From Coenobita brevimanus (lineage: Eukaryota; Arthropoda; Malacostraca; Decapoda; Coenobitidae), in the NCBI GenBank assembly GCA_032717465.1, contig CM064655.1:13614152-13678151 (forward strand): DNA of 64,000 nt. The letters run 5' to 3'. The notes beneath the pieces are model-generated. The model worked only from the letters and a program-made list of their open reading frames with translations. It did not search any database and was not told where the DNA came from. Positions 55,199-64,000 of the stretch are shown here, one piece after another (positions within the stretch are counted from its first letter, which is position 1; each line of letters begins with the position of its first letter). Both the position numbers and the translations under genes were made by a program.

Positions 55199-55744
55199 TT
55201 AACTGTGAAGTGCAAACTGGCTGCTGAAACTGGCATGGTGCAATTAACATAATGTGCATTGTTAAACAATTATAACTCACAGTGCAAAGAATCACAGTGC
55301 AGCACAACACTGGATTACTGTACGTGCTTCAAGAGCCTTTTCACTACTGCCAAAGCCTTAGAGAAGGCAGCCACAGACGTGCTGTACGTACCCTGGCTGA
55401 GGTATAGTCACTTCTATTTCCTCATTCTTTGGTTCTTTTTCATTTATTTCATGCTTTATGTCCATTATTGGTGTGAATAGGGTCTTAAATAGGTTTAAAT
55501 AGGTGCTATGCATGTCTGGTAGGGAGTTATTTAGGTGGCTTTCAAAGTTAGGCTGTGTTAGAGTCCTTAAGTACAAGTCCAGGAGGCTGAAGCCCACTAA
55601 CTGGATGGGACCACTTTCCGGACATGCCTTTGGCTCTATTACGTCGGATAGTAGAGGGATTATTTTGTTATCGCATAAGTCCGTTATCACACATCATGTC
55701 TGGTACCAATTACAGTATGCACAATAACCAAGGGACCTGGAGCG

Positions 55745-56545
55745 GTGGCGTCATCGTTGTGGGTCTACCCCCCAGAGGCTGTTGAAGAGAAGAGGAGGAC
55801 AGCATGGGGGCCAAACCACCATAAACCACCCCCGGCCCCTCACGGGGCTCGAGTACCTGGGAGTGGCTTCGGTCGCCCGGGCAAGTACCCCATCTTCCAA
55901 CACAACACACACAACAACACCGTTTTTTCTTCACCAAGAAATGACTCCCCGGCTGTCATTTCTCGACGACTTCTTCTAGCCGGGGACATTGAGAGCAATC
56001 CAGGGCCCACCAACAAATACATATGTCCAACATGCTCAAAACCTATCACGTCGAGCCGACAGACAAAGGGTTCAGTTCAGTGCAATTCCTGCAAGAACTG
56101 GACCCATTACACCTGCACAACATTTGCATCCAGAAAATATTACACAAACATCTGGACCTGCTCCTTATGCTCCTTCCCTCTACCCATCAACCCCCCTTCC
56201 AATCCTACTCCTACTTCCTTCACACCTCCACAGCCAAACCCACTGACCTCTCCTGCACCATCCAGTCCCCCAGCTCCTCCCACTCCAACCCATCCTAATC
56301 CACCTCAACCCTTACCTGCATCACAACCTCCTACCCCTTCCCCTCCACCCACACCACCTCCCCCCAGCGCTGCAGCAGCCAACACACATTGCACACACAA
56401 CATAAACATCCTTCAGTTAAACATAGATGGCATAAACACCAAAATACATGAACACACAGAATTCATCAAACAACAGAACATACACACCTGCCATCTTACA
56501 AGAAACAAAACTACACAGAGCACAGAAAACACCGACATTTCATAA
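55745..56545 (+). CDS. LINE-F N-terminal protein: 2A-like motif, PHD-type finger, Pro-rich linker, endonuclease start
   Basis: The open frame of 266 codons opens on a GTG, so the true start is not certain. Residues about 74-88 read SRRLLLAGDIESNPGP, a 2A-like sequence. Next, about residues 92-141, is a Cys4-His-Cys3 pattern (YICPTCSKPI, VQCNSCKNWTHYTCTT, WTCSLCSF) resembling a PHD finger. A Pro/Thr/Ser-rich linker of about 75 residues follows, then NINILQLNIDGINTKIHEHT, the first strand of an APE-type endonuclease. The endonuclease then continues in another frame (56448 on), so there is a frameshift near 56490. It probably binds nucleic acid or chromatin in the retrotransposon particle (inference). 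Confidence 0.75.
   Translation: MASSLWVYPPEAVEEKRRTAWGPNHHKPPPAPHGARVPGSGFGRPGKYPIFQHNTHNNTVFSSPRNDSPAVISRRLLLAGDIESNPGPTNKYICPTCSKPITSSRQTKGSVQCNSCKNWTHYTCTTFASRKYYTNIWTCSLCSFPLPINPPSNPTPTSFTPPQPNPLTSPAPSSPPAPPTPTHPNPPQPLPASQPPTPSPPPTPPPPSAAAANTHCTHNINILQLNIDGINTKIHEHTEFIKQQNIHTCHLTRNKTTQSTENTDIS
55964..56008 (+). other. 2A-like ribosome-skipping motif in LINE-F
   Basis: The coding sequence for RRLLLAGDIESNPGP. The residues DIESNPG|P (codons from 55985) match the 2A consensus D(V/I)ExNPG|P, with a hydrophobic LLLAG upstream as usual. If functional, it would release the first 80 or so residues from the PHD-endonuclease-RT polyprotein without a stop codon. 2A sequences are known in several APE-type LINEs. 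Confidence 0.82.
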
Positions 56546-59152
56546 CTTCACCACCATTCGACAAGACCGGGCCAACGGCGGTGGCAGTGGACTCATCACC
56601 CTGGTACACAAATCCATCAACTTTGCAGATATCAGTGCACACACAAAGTCACTTCTCCCCCCACATGACACCAGAACAGAAATACAATCAATTAAAATAC
56701 ACACTGGTAACAAATCACACATAACAATCGCTAACACATACATTCCCACCCAATTACTCTCCACAGATACACCACATCACTAACATACCGAACATCATCC
56801 TGGGTGGTGATTTCAACGCCAAGTCGTCGGCCTGGCATGTCAACAACCCTGACACAGAGGGCTGGTACTACAATCCCAGACAGATCATCTCTTCATACTA
56901 AACAGTCTAGACCAACATACCCATATCCCACACCAAGCCCTCTTCCTCCCATCACCTCCAGACATCACCTTCTGCTCCCCAAACCTCGCCCCCACTACAT
57001 CATGGAGAGTGGTCAAAACCCTAGGTTCTGATCACCTCCCAATCATCGCTACCAAAACCAGAATCACTCCAGCTGGCCACAAACACACATACACTAATTA
57101 TAAGAGAGCCAACTGGGAGGCCTTTGTAACTGAAACAGAACATTTCGAAACACTAAACAGTACACCCATCACAATCATCAACACTGCTGTGAACACTTTC
57201 AATACAATTTTACAAAACGCAGACAAAAGACACATCCCTAGAGGCAAAAGGAAGAAACACAACCCCAACTTCACACCAGAAATACAAGGCCTCATCAGAC
57301 AACGGGACACACTGCGACACTCCCCAACACCCCATACACAAGACACCATACAACAAATACAAGAACTCAACACTCAGATAAACAATAAAATATCAGAACA
57401 GCAAACACTAAACTGGAAAAATTACCTCCAAACACTTATCACAAAACAAACATCAGTAAACTCTACAAAACACTAAACAGCATCACACTTTCCAACAGCA
57501 ACACCACACAATCACACGCTGCCATCACAACAATAGACACCATACCCTCAAACAAACAACAAGCAAACATTCTCATCAATCACTTTTCACAAGTTAGTCA
57601 TCTAAACCCCCATCACGAAGACCGACATATCATCCGACGTAAGAGACAGTTCCCCACAGACCCAGACTATGCACCTTTCAACCAGATGAAGCACATCATT
57701 AACAACCTTAAGCTCTCATCTGCCTGTGGACCAGACAACATAAGCAACATTCACCTTATAACACCTAGGACCACAAGGCATACAAGCACTCACCAACATA
57801 TCAAACTACAGCTACTCACACAACATAATACCCAACATCTGGAAGCATGGCAATATCATCACTATCCCTAAACCCAACAAAGACCCCACGTTACCCTCCT
57901 CACATCGCCCCATCACAGTCCTCTGCACCCCCTCTAAAGTCACTGAACAACTGGTACTACAACTAGTCACACCTTATTCCCCTAGCCCAGTCACAACATG
58001 GCTTTAGGCCACTACACCCCACAAACAACCTTCTTACAGACCTTACACAAAGAGTTTTTGATGGCATGAATTCAGCTAGGCCACCACACAGAATGCTCCT
58101 AGTCACACTAGACATTAGCAAAGCATTTAATGCCATCCCCCGCCACAACCTCACAAACAAAATACTCAACACAATCATGCACAATAACACAAAAAGATGG
58201 CTGGCAAACTACTTAGCAGGCAGATGTGCACACGTAACATTTGCAGGTCAGTCTTCTAACATCAGAAACTTCACAAATGGTGTCCCCCAAGGATCTGTTT
58301 TGTCCCCTACACTCTTTAACCTATACATGCACGACGTACCCACACCCCACAGATACACATAGCTTCCTATGCAGATGATATAACACTTACATGTATGCAC
58401 CAAAACGCAAACACAGCTGCACACATCATTCAACCTTACCTCAACACACTACACGAATGGTTCACCACAAACAGGCTCAACATAGCCCCAGCCAAATCTA
58501 CAGTGACTCTTCTCACAAACTGGACAGCAGAACACACTCACATCCCACACCTCACCATAAACAAAACCCCCATACCACACACACACACACCCAAAATCCT
58601 TGGTGTAACATATAATACATCAATGTCATTTAAACAACACATCACAAACATTAAAAATAAAAAAACACCAAGACTCAATGCTTTGAGGTCACTTGCCCAT
58701 ATAACATTTGGAAACAACAAAGAAACCACCACCACAGTATACAATCAATACATACGTTCAGTGATGAAGTATGCAAGCCCTGCCTGGGCTTCTAACCTCA
58801 CCAAAACACTCTACAACACTCTACAGACCATACAGAACAAGGACTAAAAATAATCACAGGCTGCACAGCTACTACACCCACAGACCACCTACATCAAGAA
58901 ACCAAAGTTCTCAAAGTCAAGGATCACCTAGACATGAGAGGCACCCAGTTTCTTGTTGCAGCCTCCACAAACCCACAACATCCACTACAGTACATGGCAG
59001 CACATCCACCCACACCAAGGAACATCAAAACAACACCCTGCACACGATACCATACACAAATACTGTCATCTCTCCCCCCCTCACCCAACTCAGACCAGCT
59101 TCCAGAAGCATATCCACACTCAGATCACTCGCCGCTCCATTCAGTCACTTAA
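56448..59152 (+). pseudogene. LINE-F endonuclease and reverse transcriptase, several frameshifts
   Basis: Endonuclease: PAILQETKLHRAQKTPTFHN (catalytic Glu in QETKL), GGSGLITLVHKSINF, then in another frame NIILGGDFNAKSSAWH (about 56790) and VKTLGSDHLPIIATK (57010; SDH catalytic His). RT: KLSSACGPDNISNIHL (57707), LLVTLDISKAFNAIPRHNL (58100, motif A), FTNGVPQGSVLSPTLFNLYM (58271, motif B), 'tatgcagatgatataacac' (YADDIT, 58370, motif C), then HTPKILGVTYNTSMSFKQHI and VMKYASPAWASNLTKTLYNT. At least four frameshifts or stops break it. It stops at the piggyBac insertion and resumes at 62358. Confidence 0.82.
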
Positions 59153-59435
59153 CCCCTTAACTGTGGGGCATCACTTTCGTGACACTTGGGAGCAAGGGAT
59201 CATACCGCGGGGCGTCACTTTTGTGATTCTGTGTTATTTTTAATTCGCCCGGGCTTTCAAGTGTTGGCTTGTATCATCTATCAGTACTGCCAATGTCCAA
59301 CACTAGTCAGCACTCCTAATCTCATCTGTACTCCCATCCATTGTTGACAATTTAGCCATTTCTCCCCATTCTTGACTCCCTTCACGACCTCCCCTCCATT
59401 ACCCTCTCCTCTCGCCTGCCCGGCCGTGCTATGCT

Positions 59436-60056
59436 AAGTAAATCTTCCCTGGAATTTTCCACTGATTTCATCCATTGAAATAAGCCCTATGCCCTATTCT
59501 TATACCAAATAGTATATACAAAAAAGAAATAAGGTAAGTGAAAGTGCCATACACCTGGAATTGGCTAATTATCACCTGACAACACCTCATGTGCACTCGT
59601 TCGCTAATTTTCGCTGTTTATTTCCCCTTGAAATATGCCGTATAATCTATTCTCGTAATAAAAAATATATAAGAAAGGAAGGGAGAAGCCTAAGTGATAT
59701 TTACACTCACCTGGAACTACCTAATTATTGCAGGCCACCACACTGTATTCAACGCTAAGTAAATCTTCCCTGGAATTTTCCACTGATTTCATCCATTGAA
59801 ATAAGCCCTATGCCCTATTCTTATACCAAATAATAAACACAAAAAAGAAATAAGGTAAGTGATAGTGCCATACACCTGGAATTGGCTAATTATCACCTGA
59901 CAAAACCTCATGTGCACTCGTTCGCTAATTTTCGCTGCTTATTTCCCCTTGAAATATGCCGTATAATCTATTCTCGTAATAAAAATATATATAAAGAGGG
60001 AAGGGAGAAGCCTAAGTGATATTTACATTCACCTGGAACTACCTAATTTATTACCG
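59436..60056. repeat. 321 bp tandem duplication in piggyBac-type element
   Basis: The marker aagtaaatcttccctgg occurs at 59436 and 59757, and the copies stay very similar through 'cacctggaactacctaatt'. Each unit contains two related halves of about 160 bp sharing 'cacctggaa(t/c)t..ctaattat' and 'cccttgaaata/cattgaaataagcc'. Confidence 0.88.
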
Positions 60057-61191
60057 TATGTATTGTCTAGATTTCCTGCCAATCATTTCATAGCTATATA
60101 TTAGCAGCTGTCACAAGGCTGACGTTGGCAGTATTGCACTCCCCCTAGGCAGGCCACCACTATCAGTTTACTGTCGTCTTTCAAGGTGAAAGTACGTCGG
60201 ATTTGCGCCTGCCAAATTCCGCCGCTTCTTAGCCCCATGCAAAGGGCCCTGTGACCTCTACCCCCTACTAAACCTCGTGTGGAAAGAGGTAAAGGGCTGA
60301 CAAATGATAGAGTGACTACGATCTTTCTGGTGAGTAAAACAGTGCAAGTGGAAATGTAAATAATGTGTAAACAGCAAGTGAAAGCAATGAATGTAAATAT
60401 AAGTGAACAGTGGAACATAGTTTTATAAGTTACTGCAAGTGACAGTGCCTAACACAGTGTAAATAAAATAGAAATGTAAATAATGCAAATAAAATAGAGA
60501 ATGTACATAGAAATGTAAATGAGTAGTATTATAAGAATACGAGTATATATACTAGGAGTAATGAAAGTGAAAGTTTCATTTTAGCATGTATATGTATATT
60601 ATGAGTTATGAAAGTGAAGGTGAAAGTGACATTCACTCTCAACGCTAGTATACAGGACGAGAAAGTGAATGCTATGTATTTTACTGAAAGCGAAATTGAA
60701 TGCCTACAGTGACAATAAATTACTATTACTCAAGGAAACTTATGGATAAAGACTGTAGATATATATATGTGTTATATAGTAATAGAAATATAAAGTGAGG
60801 GGTTTTATGAATAATAAATGACAGAACACCAGCGGCGAACGATCGCAAGTGGATATAAAGTGAGGGGTTTTATGAATAATAAATGACAGAACACCAGCAG
60901 CGAACGATCGCAAGTGGGAAGGTCATACGTCCTCGTAATTTTCATTGCTTTCACAGTGTTTTTTTTTTTGGAGTATGGATTCCAAACTATTTGAGAATCA
61001 TAGAATAGTGTTTCTAGTGATAATATCAGGCTGTGGTAATCATATTACAGGTTGTCGGGAAGTGTAAAGTGGAGACTTCATTACCCAACTTCAGAGGTCT
61101 CCACAAGTCCTATGGTACTTGACAAAGGCTCAACAAACATCCCAGGAGAAAGCTGAAGGTATGTGCCATATGCATAAGTAATTTTAATATT

Positions 61192-62253
61192 CTCTCTATC
61201 TATTGCCAGACGCCTCAATCCCGTTTGGGGTGGCCACAAACAAATTGCCTCCAAGTCGCCCTGTCCCCCGCTATTTCACTGCCCTGCTCCCAACTCACAC
61301 CCCCCTCTCTCATATACCTCTCCACCCCATCCCTCCATCTCATCCTCGGCCTCCCCCTCCCTCTTCCCCCCTCCACCTCACTCACATACACTCTCATCGT
61401 CAGTCTTTCACCCTCCATCCTCTCCACATGGCCAAACCACCTCAGTGTGTTCCTCATAATGCTTCCTATCACATCCACATCAACACCACAACGCTCCTTT
61501 ATATCCTCATTCGTCAGCCTATCTCTCCATGTGACTCCACAGGCTCCTCTTAAATACTGTAACTCATTTCCACTGCTCTCACTCTTGACTTGTGTCCTTC
61601 CAACAACGTCCAAGCTTCACTTCCGTACGTTAGAGTTGGTATCACAATACTGTCATGTAGTAACTTTTTCACTTTCATGCTCACTTCCCTGTTTCTTACC
61701 ACTGCTTTCAAAGAACCAGCAACCTTTCTTCCCTGCTGTACCCTTCCAAGCACTTCACCCTCCAAACATCCATCCTTACTCATCACACTACCCAAGTACT
61801 TAAATGTACTCACATTTTCCAATTCCTCACCATCCAACCTCGCTGTACATTCACTAACTACACCTCTCTCAAAGACCATCACTTTACTCTTCCCTACATT
61901 CACCTTTAGAGTCCGTTTCTTACACACTCTCCCAAACTCATCCACCAAGCCTTGCAGCTCCCCTTCGTCTTCACTCAACAACACAGTATCATCTGCAAAC
62001 AACAGTACAAGGAGTTTCCAAACACTATCCTCTCTCACCAGGGCCACTCCAACATCCACTACCCTACCTTGTACCTCTTTTATTACCCCATCCATGGAGA
62101 CATGACACATCCCTGTTTCAACCCAACTTTCAAAGAGATAAATTCACTTAGTTCACCATCCACATGCACTGCAGCCTTCGCACAATCGTACATAATCTTC
62201 ACAGCATTCAACAACTTCCCATCTACTCTATATATTCTTAACACTTTCCACAG
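61192..62253 (-). pseudogene. LINE-A RT fragment inside piggyBac-type element
   Basis: On the minus strand: LWKVLRIYRVDGKLLNAVKI, VGLKQGCVMSPW then directly MDGVIKEVQG (the LFNLY residues are deleted with nearby bases), LLFADDTVLLSEDEGEL (about 61980), LKAVVRNREVSMKVKKLLHD (about 61690), LRGACGVTWRDRLTNEDIKE and WRQFVCGHPKRD, then a TATC tail at 61192-61205. The empty site can be inferred from 54116-55198, where 'ctagggttaatctctgatttttgg' is unbroken. Confidence 0.85.
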
Positions 62254-62357
62254 GACTAATAACTGATTTTTGGCAAATATCTTTAGAGAGTCTGTCGGAG
62301 CGCGAAAATGCCTGCGTGAGCCACAAGTCAAAGCAAAACATGCCTGCGGTTTAGGGG

Positions 62358-62697
62358 TTAAAGACAACACACAGCTGCATGCACGGCCTCCTGACATCCA
62401 CCCTTCTGAATCCTATCTTCCTCGTGAGGACAGGGTCCACCTGGCCAGGCTGAGATGTGGGCACCATCCAGCCCTCTTAAGCTACCAGAAGAGGCTGGAT
62501 GACTCCGTTGCTGATGCCTGTCCAGGATGCAACACAACACCCCATACTATTAAGCACATTATGGAAGACTGCATTGCACACAATCACCTACGCCAACAAC
62601 ACAACATACACTCTTTGAGAGCTCTGTGAGAAAGACCGGTCTCGGCCATGGCCTTCCTAAGGGACTCGGGGCTGTTCGGCCAGACTGCCTAGGGAAC
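62358..62697 (+). pseudogene. LINE-F C-terminal domain and 3' end
   Basis: This continues the LINE-F frame after the piggyBac: KDNTQLHARPPDIHPSESYL, PREDRVHLARLRCGHHPALL, ACPGCNTTPHTIKHIMEDC. The Cx2Cx7HxxxHxxxxC pattern is the zinc-knuckle-like block found after the RT in Jockey/I-group LINEs. Stop after HSLRAL at 62627-62629. The (ACT)n tail starts at about 62698. Confidence 0.83.
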
Positions 62698-62720
62698 AAC
62701 TACTACTACTACTACCAAGG

Positions 62721-63690
62721 GATCAGTATATTCTACCTATCTCAACTACATCACCATCATCCTCTGAGGCACTACTATGCACCCTCTAAGCTTTACTCTC
62801 CAACCATCCCTTTTCACTTAAATCTCTGGTCCTCCTCTGGGGAGGGAGGAAAAAGAACACTTCTGCAGTATCTCTGCTTGTCACAAGAGGCAGCTAAATG
62901 GGGCCTTTTTGTCTCCCATCTTTCTCCCTTTACTGTACTCTTCTTCTCTTCTGTCCTACTTTCTGTGTTTCTTCCAGCATTTATTTTCCCTCTACTCCTC
63001 AGAGGTTAGACATTTTGTCATGACATGAATAGTTTAAGGACTTCCCACTGACACTGACCTTTTCTCTCTTACATCATATTCATCCCAAGACCACTCCAAC
63101 ACCAGCCTTAGTGCCACTTAGCCATTTTATGGCTTGGTACTAGATCTTCATTATTCCTTCCTTCTTTTCTTTATCCCTTGGCTTCCTTCACTGCCTCGTA
63201 GCAGCTACAGTAATTATTTGGAAGAAATGGTGGCAAAAAATGCACTTACCCAGTTCTAATCAATGCCAGTCCATTTACTTCCAACATAACTATCTAATCT
63301 AATCTCAAAGCCATAATTTGATAACTTGAGATGTACCTTGTAACGATAATGCCAGTGTCAAAAGATAGTACAAAATTATCAAGTACAGAAATAAGGGGTC
63401 CTACATTAGCTTCTTTAGTCTCCCTTTTTAAACATTTATCCAGAAAATGTTACCGTACTAAGAATATTTTATAAACCCATGGAGATCAGTCAATTATGGT
63501 TGGAGAAAAAGAAATCAGTTACAGTGATTCCTTGGTTACACGCACTTGGTTATAGCGCTTTTCATTATCATTAAAAGATGTAAATTTCCACTCCTCTCAT
63601 TACTGTGCACCTGAGCTGGTCTCTGCTTACAATGATGGAGCAAAACCTGTGGTTTCTGATGGCTTTGTGGGATTAAAAGATATGGCCCTA
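62721..63690. other. no gene recognised; one Tigger-like end
   Basis: Mixed sequence with no coding blocks I can name. At 63517 'tacagtgattccttggttac' resembles a Tigger-type end; its partner is not in the window. A splice-donor-like 'ggtaagtgc' on the minus strand near 63255 has no supporting exon. Confidence 0.45.
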
Positions 63691-63892
63691 CTTGAGCAGT
63701 TAATCCCAGGTGGTGGAGACCACTAACTCTCCACTCCCTAGCCTCAGAAGCCCTTACTTCAAGCCCATCTCAGTTCTCTCTATCATACGGGTTTCTTCCT
63801 TCCTGTGCTCTTTTCATCACTTTCTATTAACCTAACCATGCTTATGTTATGTGTGTTTCTGGTATTTACCATTACAGTATGTATGTAATTCT

Positions 63893-64000
63893 GTCTATCT
63901 ATCTATTACCAGATGCCTTCATCCCATAAGGGGTGGCAACAAATTACTTTTATGTTGCCTTGTCCCTACCATTTTGCTGCCCTTCCCCCAGCTCACATCT
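63893..64000 (-). mobile_element. LINE-A 3' end, cut by window edge
   Basis: (TCTA)n tail then 'ttaccagatgccttcatcccataaggggtggc' and '...ccctaccattttgctgcccttcccccagctcaca', the complement of the LINE-A C-terminal coding and 3' end. It continues beyond 64000. Confidence 0.75.

Larger units (their letters stand above)
53367..55668 (+). mobile_element. Tigger-family derivative, split by a piggyBac-type element
   Basis: TA (53365-53366) then CAGTAATCCCCGTACTATCC matches the Tigger at 2376. The right end region, reverse complemented, reads 'ataatccctctactatcc' at about 55648-55665. The transposase is deleted; 'ccagaccacacgggaattta' (54046) and 'gcacgtgctcatttttt' (53994) match the family's flanking parts. 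A TTAA element sits at 54116-55198. Low-quality stretch 53590-53930 may be a further insertion. Confidence 0.7.
59153..62357 (+). mobile_element. piggyBac-type element, no transposase, holding a LINE-A
   Basis: TTAA at 59149-59152 and 62358-62361; left CCCCTTAACTGTGGGGC, right (complement) CCCCTAAACCGCAGGC. The left motif ggggcrtcac repeats at 44 bp (59165 and 59209) and the right motif atgcctgcg at 32 bp (62308 and 62340). A 321 bp tandem duplication (59436 and 59757, each with weaker 160 bp sub-units) and a 63 bp duplication (about 60791 and 60854) lie inside. The region 60985-61190 matches 54780-55040 in the shorter relative. A LINE-A at 61192-62253 interrupts it. Confidence 0.85.
55727..62720 (+). 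mobile_element. LINE-F (Jockey/I/Ingi-group LINE with 2A motif), split by piggyBac
   Basis: PHD-finger protein, APE endonuclease, RT and a C-terminal Cys/His block in order, ending in an (ACT)n tail at about 62698-62715. The piggyBac-type element 59153-62357 interrupts it at TTAA; across the join the reading frame continues ITRRSIQSL-KDNTQLHARPPD. The 5' limit is uncertain (about 55727). Clade is not resolved: GGDFNAK plus the C-terminal LARLRCGHHPAL block point to the Jockey/I/Ingi group. Confidence 0.8.

Noticed and set aside
63200..63320. Possible first exon of MFSD1 on the minus strand (ATG at about 63296 and a GGTAAGT donor)
   Set aside because: It would end in phase 2, but the exon at 47174-47282 needs a phase 0 partner, and the residues are not MFSD1-like.

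Overview
The window looks like a repeat-rich, intron-type segment of an animal nuclear genome, most likely an arthropod and plausibly a decapod crustacean (inference). The reasons are spliced exons, many nested transposable elements (Tigger/pogo, mariner, piggyBac, P-type, several APE-type LINEs) and abundant GATA, GT, GA and GGA microsatellites. There are no operons, ribosome binding sites or CRISPR arrays.

Two short minus-strand exons at 47174..47282 and 17371..17521 join in frame across a 29.65 kb intron. They encode the start of a conserved transporter that I recognise as an MFSD1 homologue. They are the only host protein-coding sequence I can support, so the middle half of the window is one MFSD1 intron.

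Everything else is repeats. I name the LINE families A to F. LINE-A is RTE-like with a (GATA)n tail. LINE-B is related, with a (GAT)n tail. LINE-C and LINE-D are two further degenerate families. LINE-E is L2/CR1-like with a (TAA)n tail. LINE-F has a PHD-type finger and a 2A-like DIESNPGP motif. There are at least ten LINE-A pieces, two RTE-derived SINE-like forms, at least ten TA-flanked CAG...CTG (Tigger/pogo-type) elements, one mariner, one P-type relic and five TTAA-flanked piggyBac-type elements.

Layout: 1-2.4 kb tandem repeats and a piggyBac MITE; 2.4-7 kb autonomous-type Tigger, mariner and a palindromic element; 7.6-14.7 kb LINE-A/LINE-B cluster with SINEs; 14.9-19.6 kb Tigger derivatives around MFSD1 exon B; 19.6-25 kb LINE-A split by a 3.9 kb piggyBac; 25.4-36.3 kb LINE-A copies, SINEs and Tigger derivatives; 36.4-38.5 kb P-element relic; 38.6-46.2 kb simple repeats, LINE-D and nested Tigger-type elements; 47.2 kb MFSD1 exon A; 47.8-53.3 kb LINE-A with LINE-E inside; 53.4-55.7 kb Tigger derivative split by piggyBac; 55.7-62.7 kb LINE-F split by a piggyBac-type element that itself holds a LINE-A.

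The most useful results are nested insertions whose empty sites can be read from other copies in the same window, a shared end architecture in the piggyBac-type elements, repeated landing of LINE-A-type elements in older (GATA)n tails, and a LINE with a probable ribosome-skipping site.
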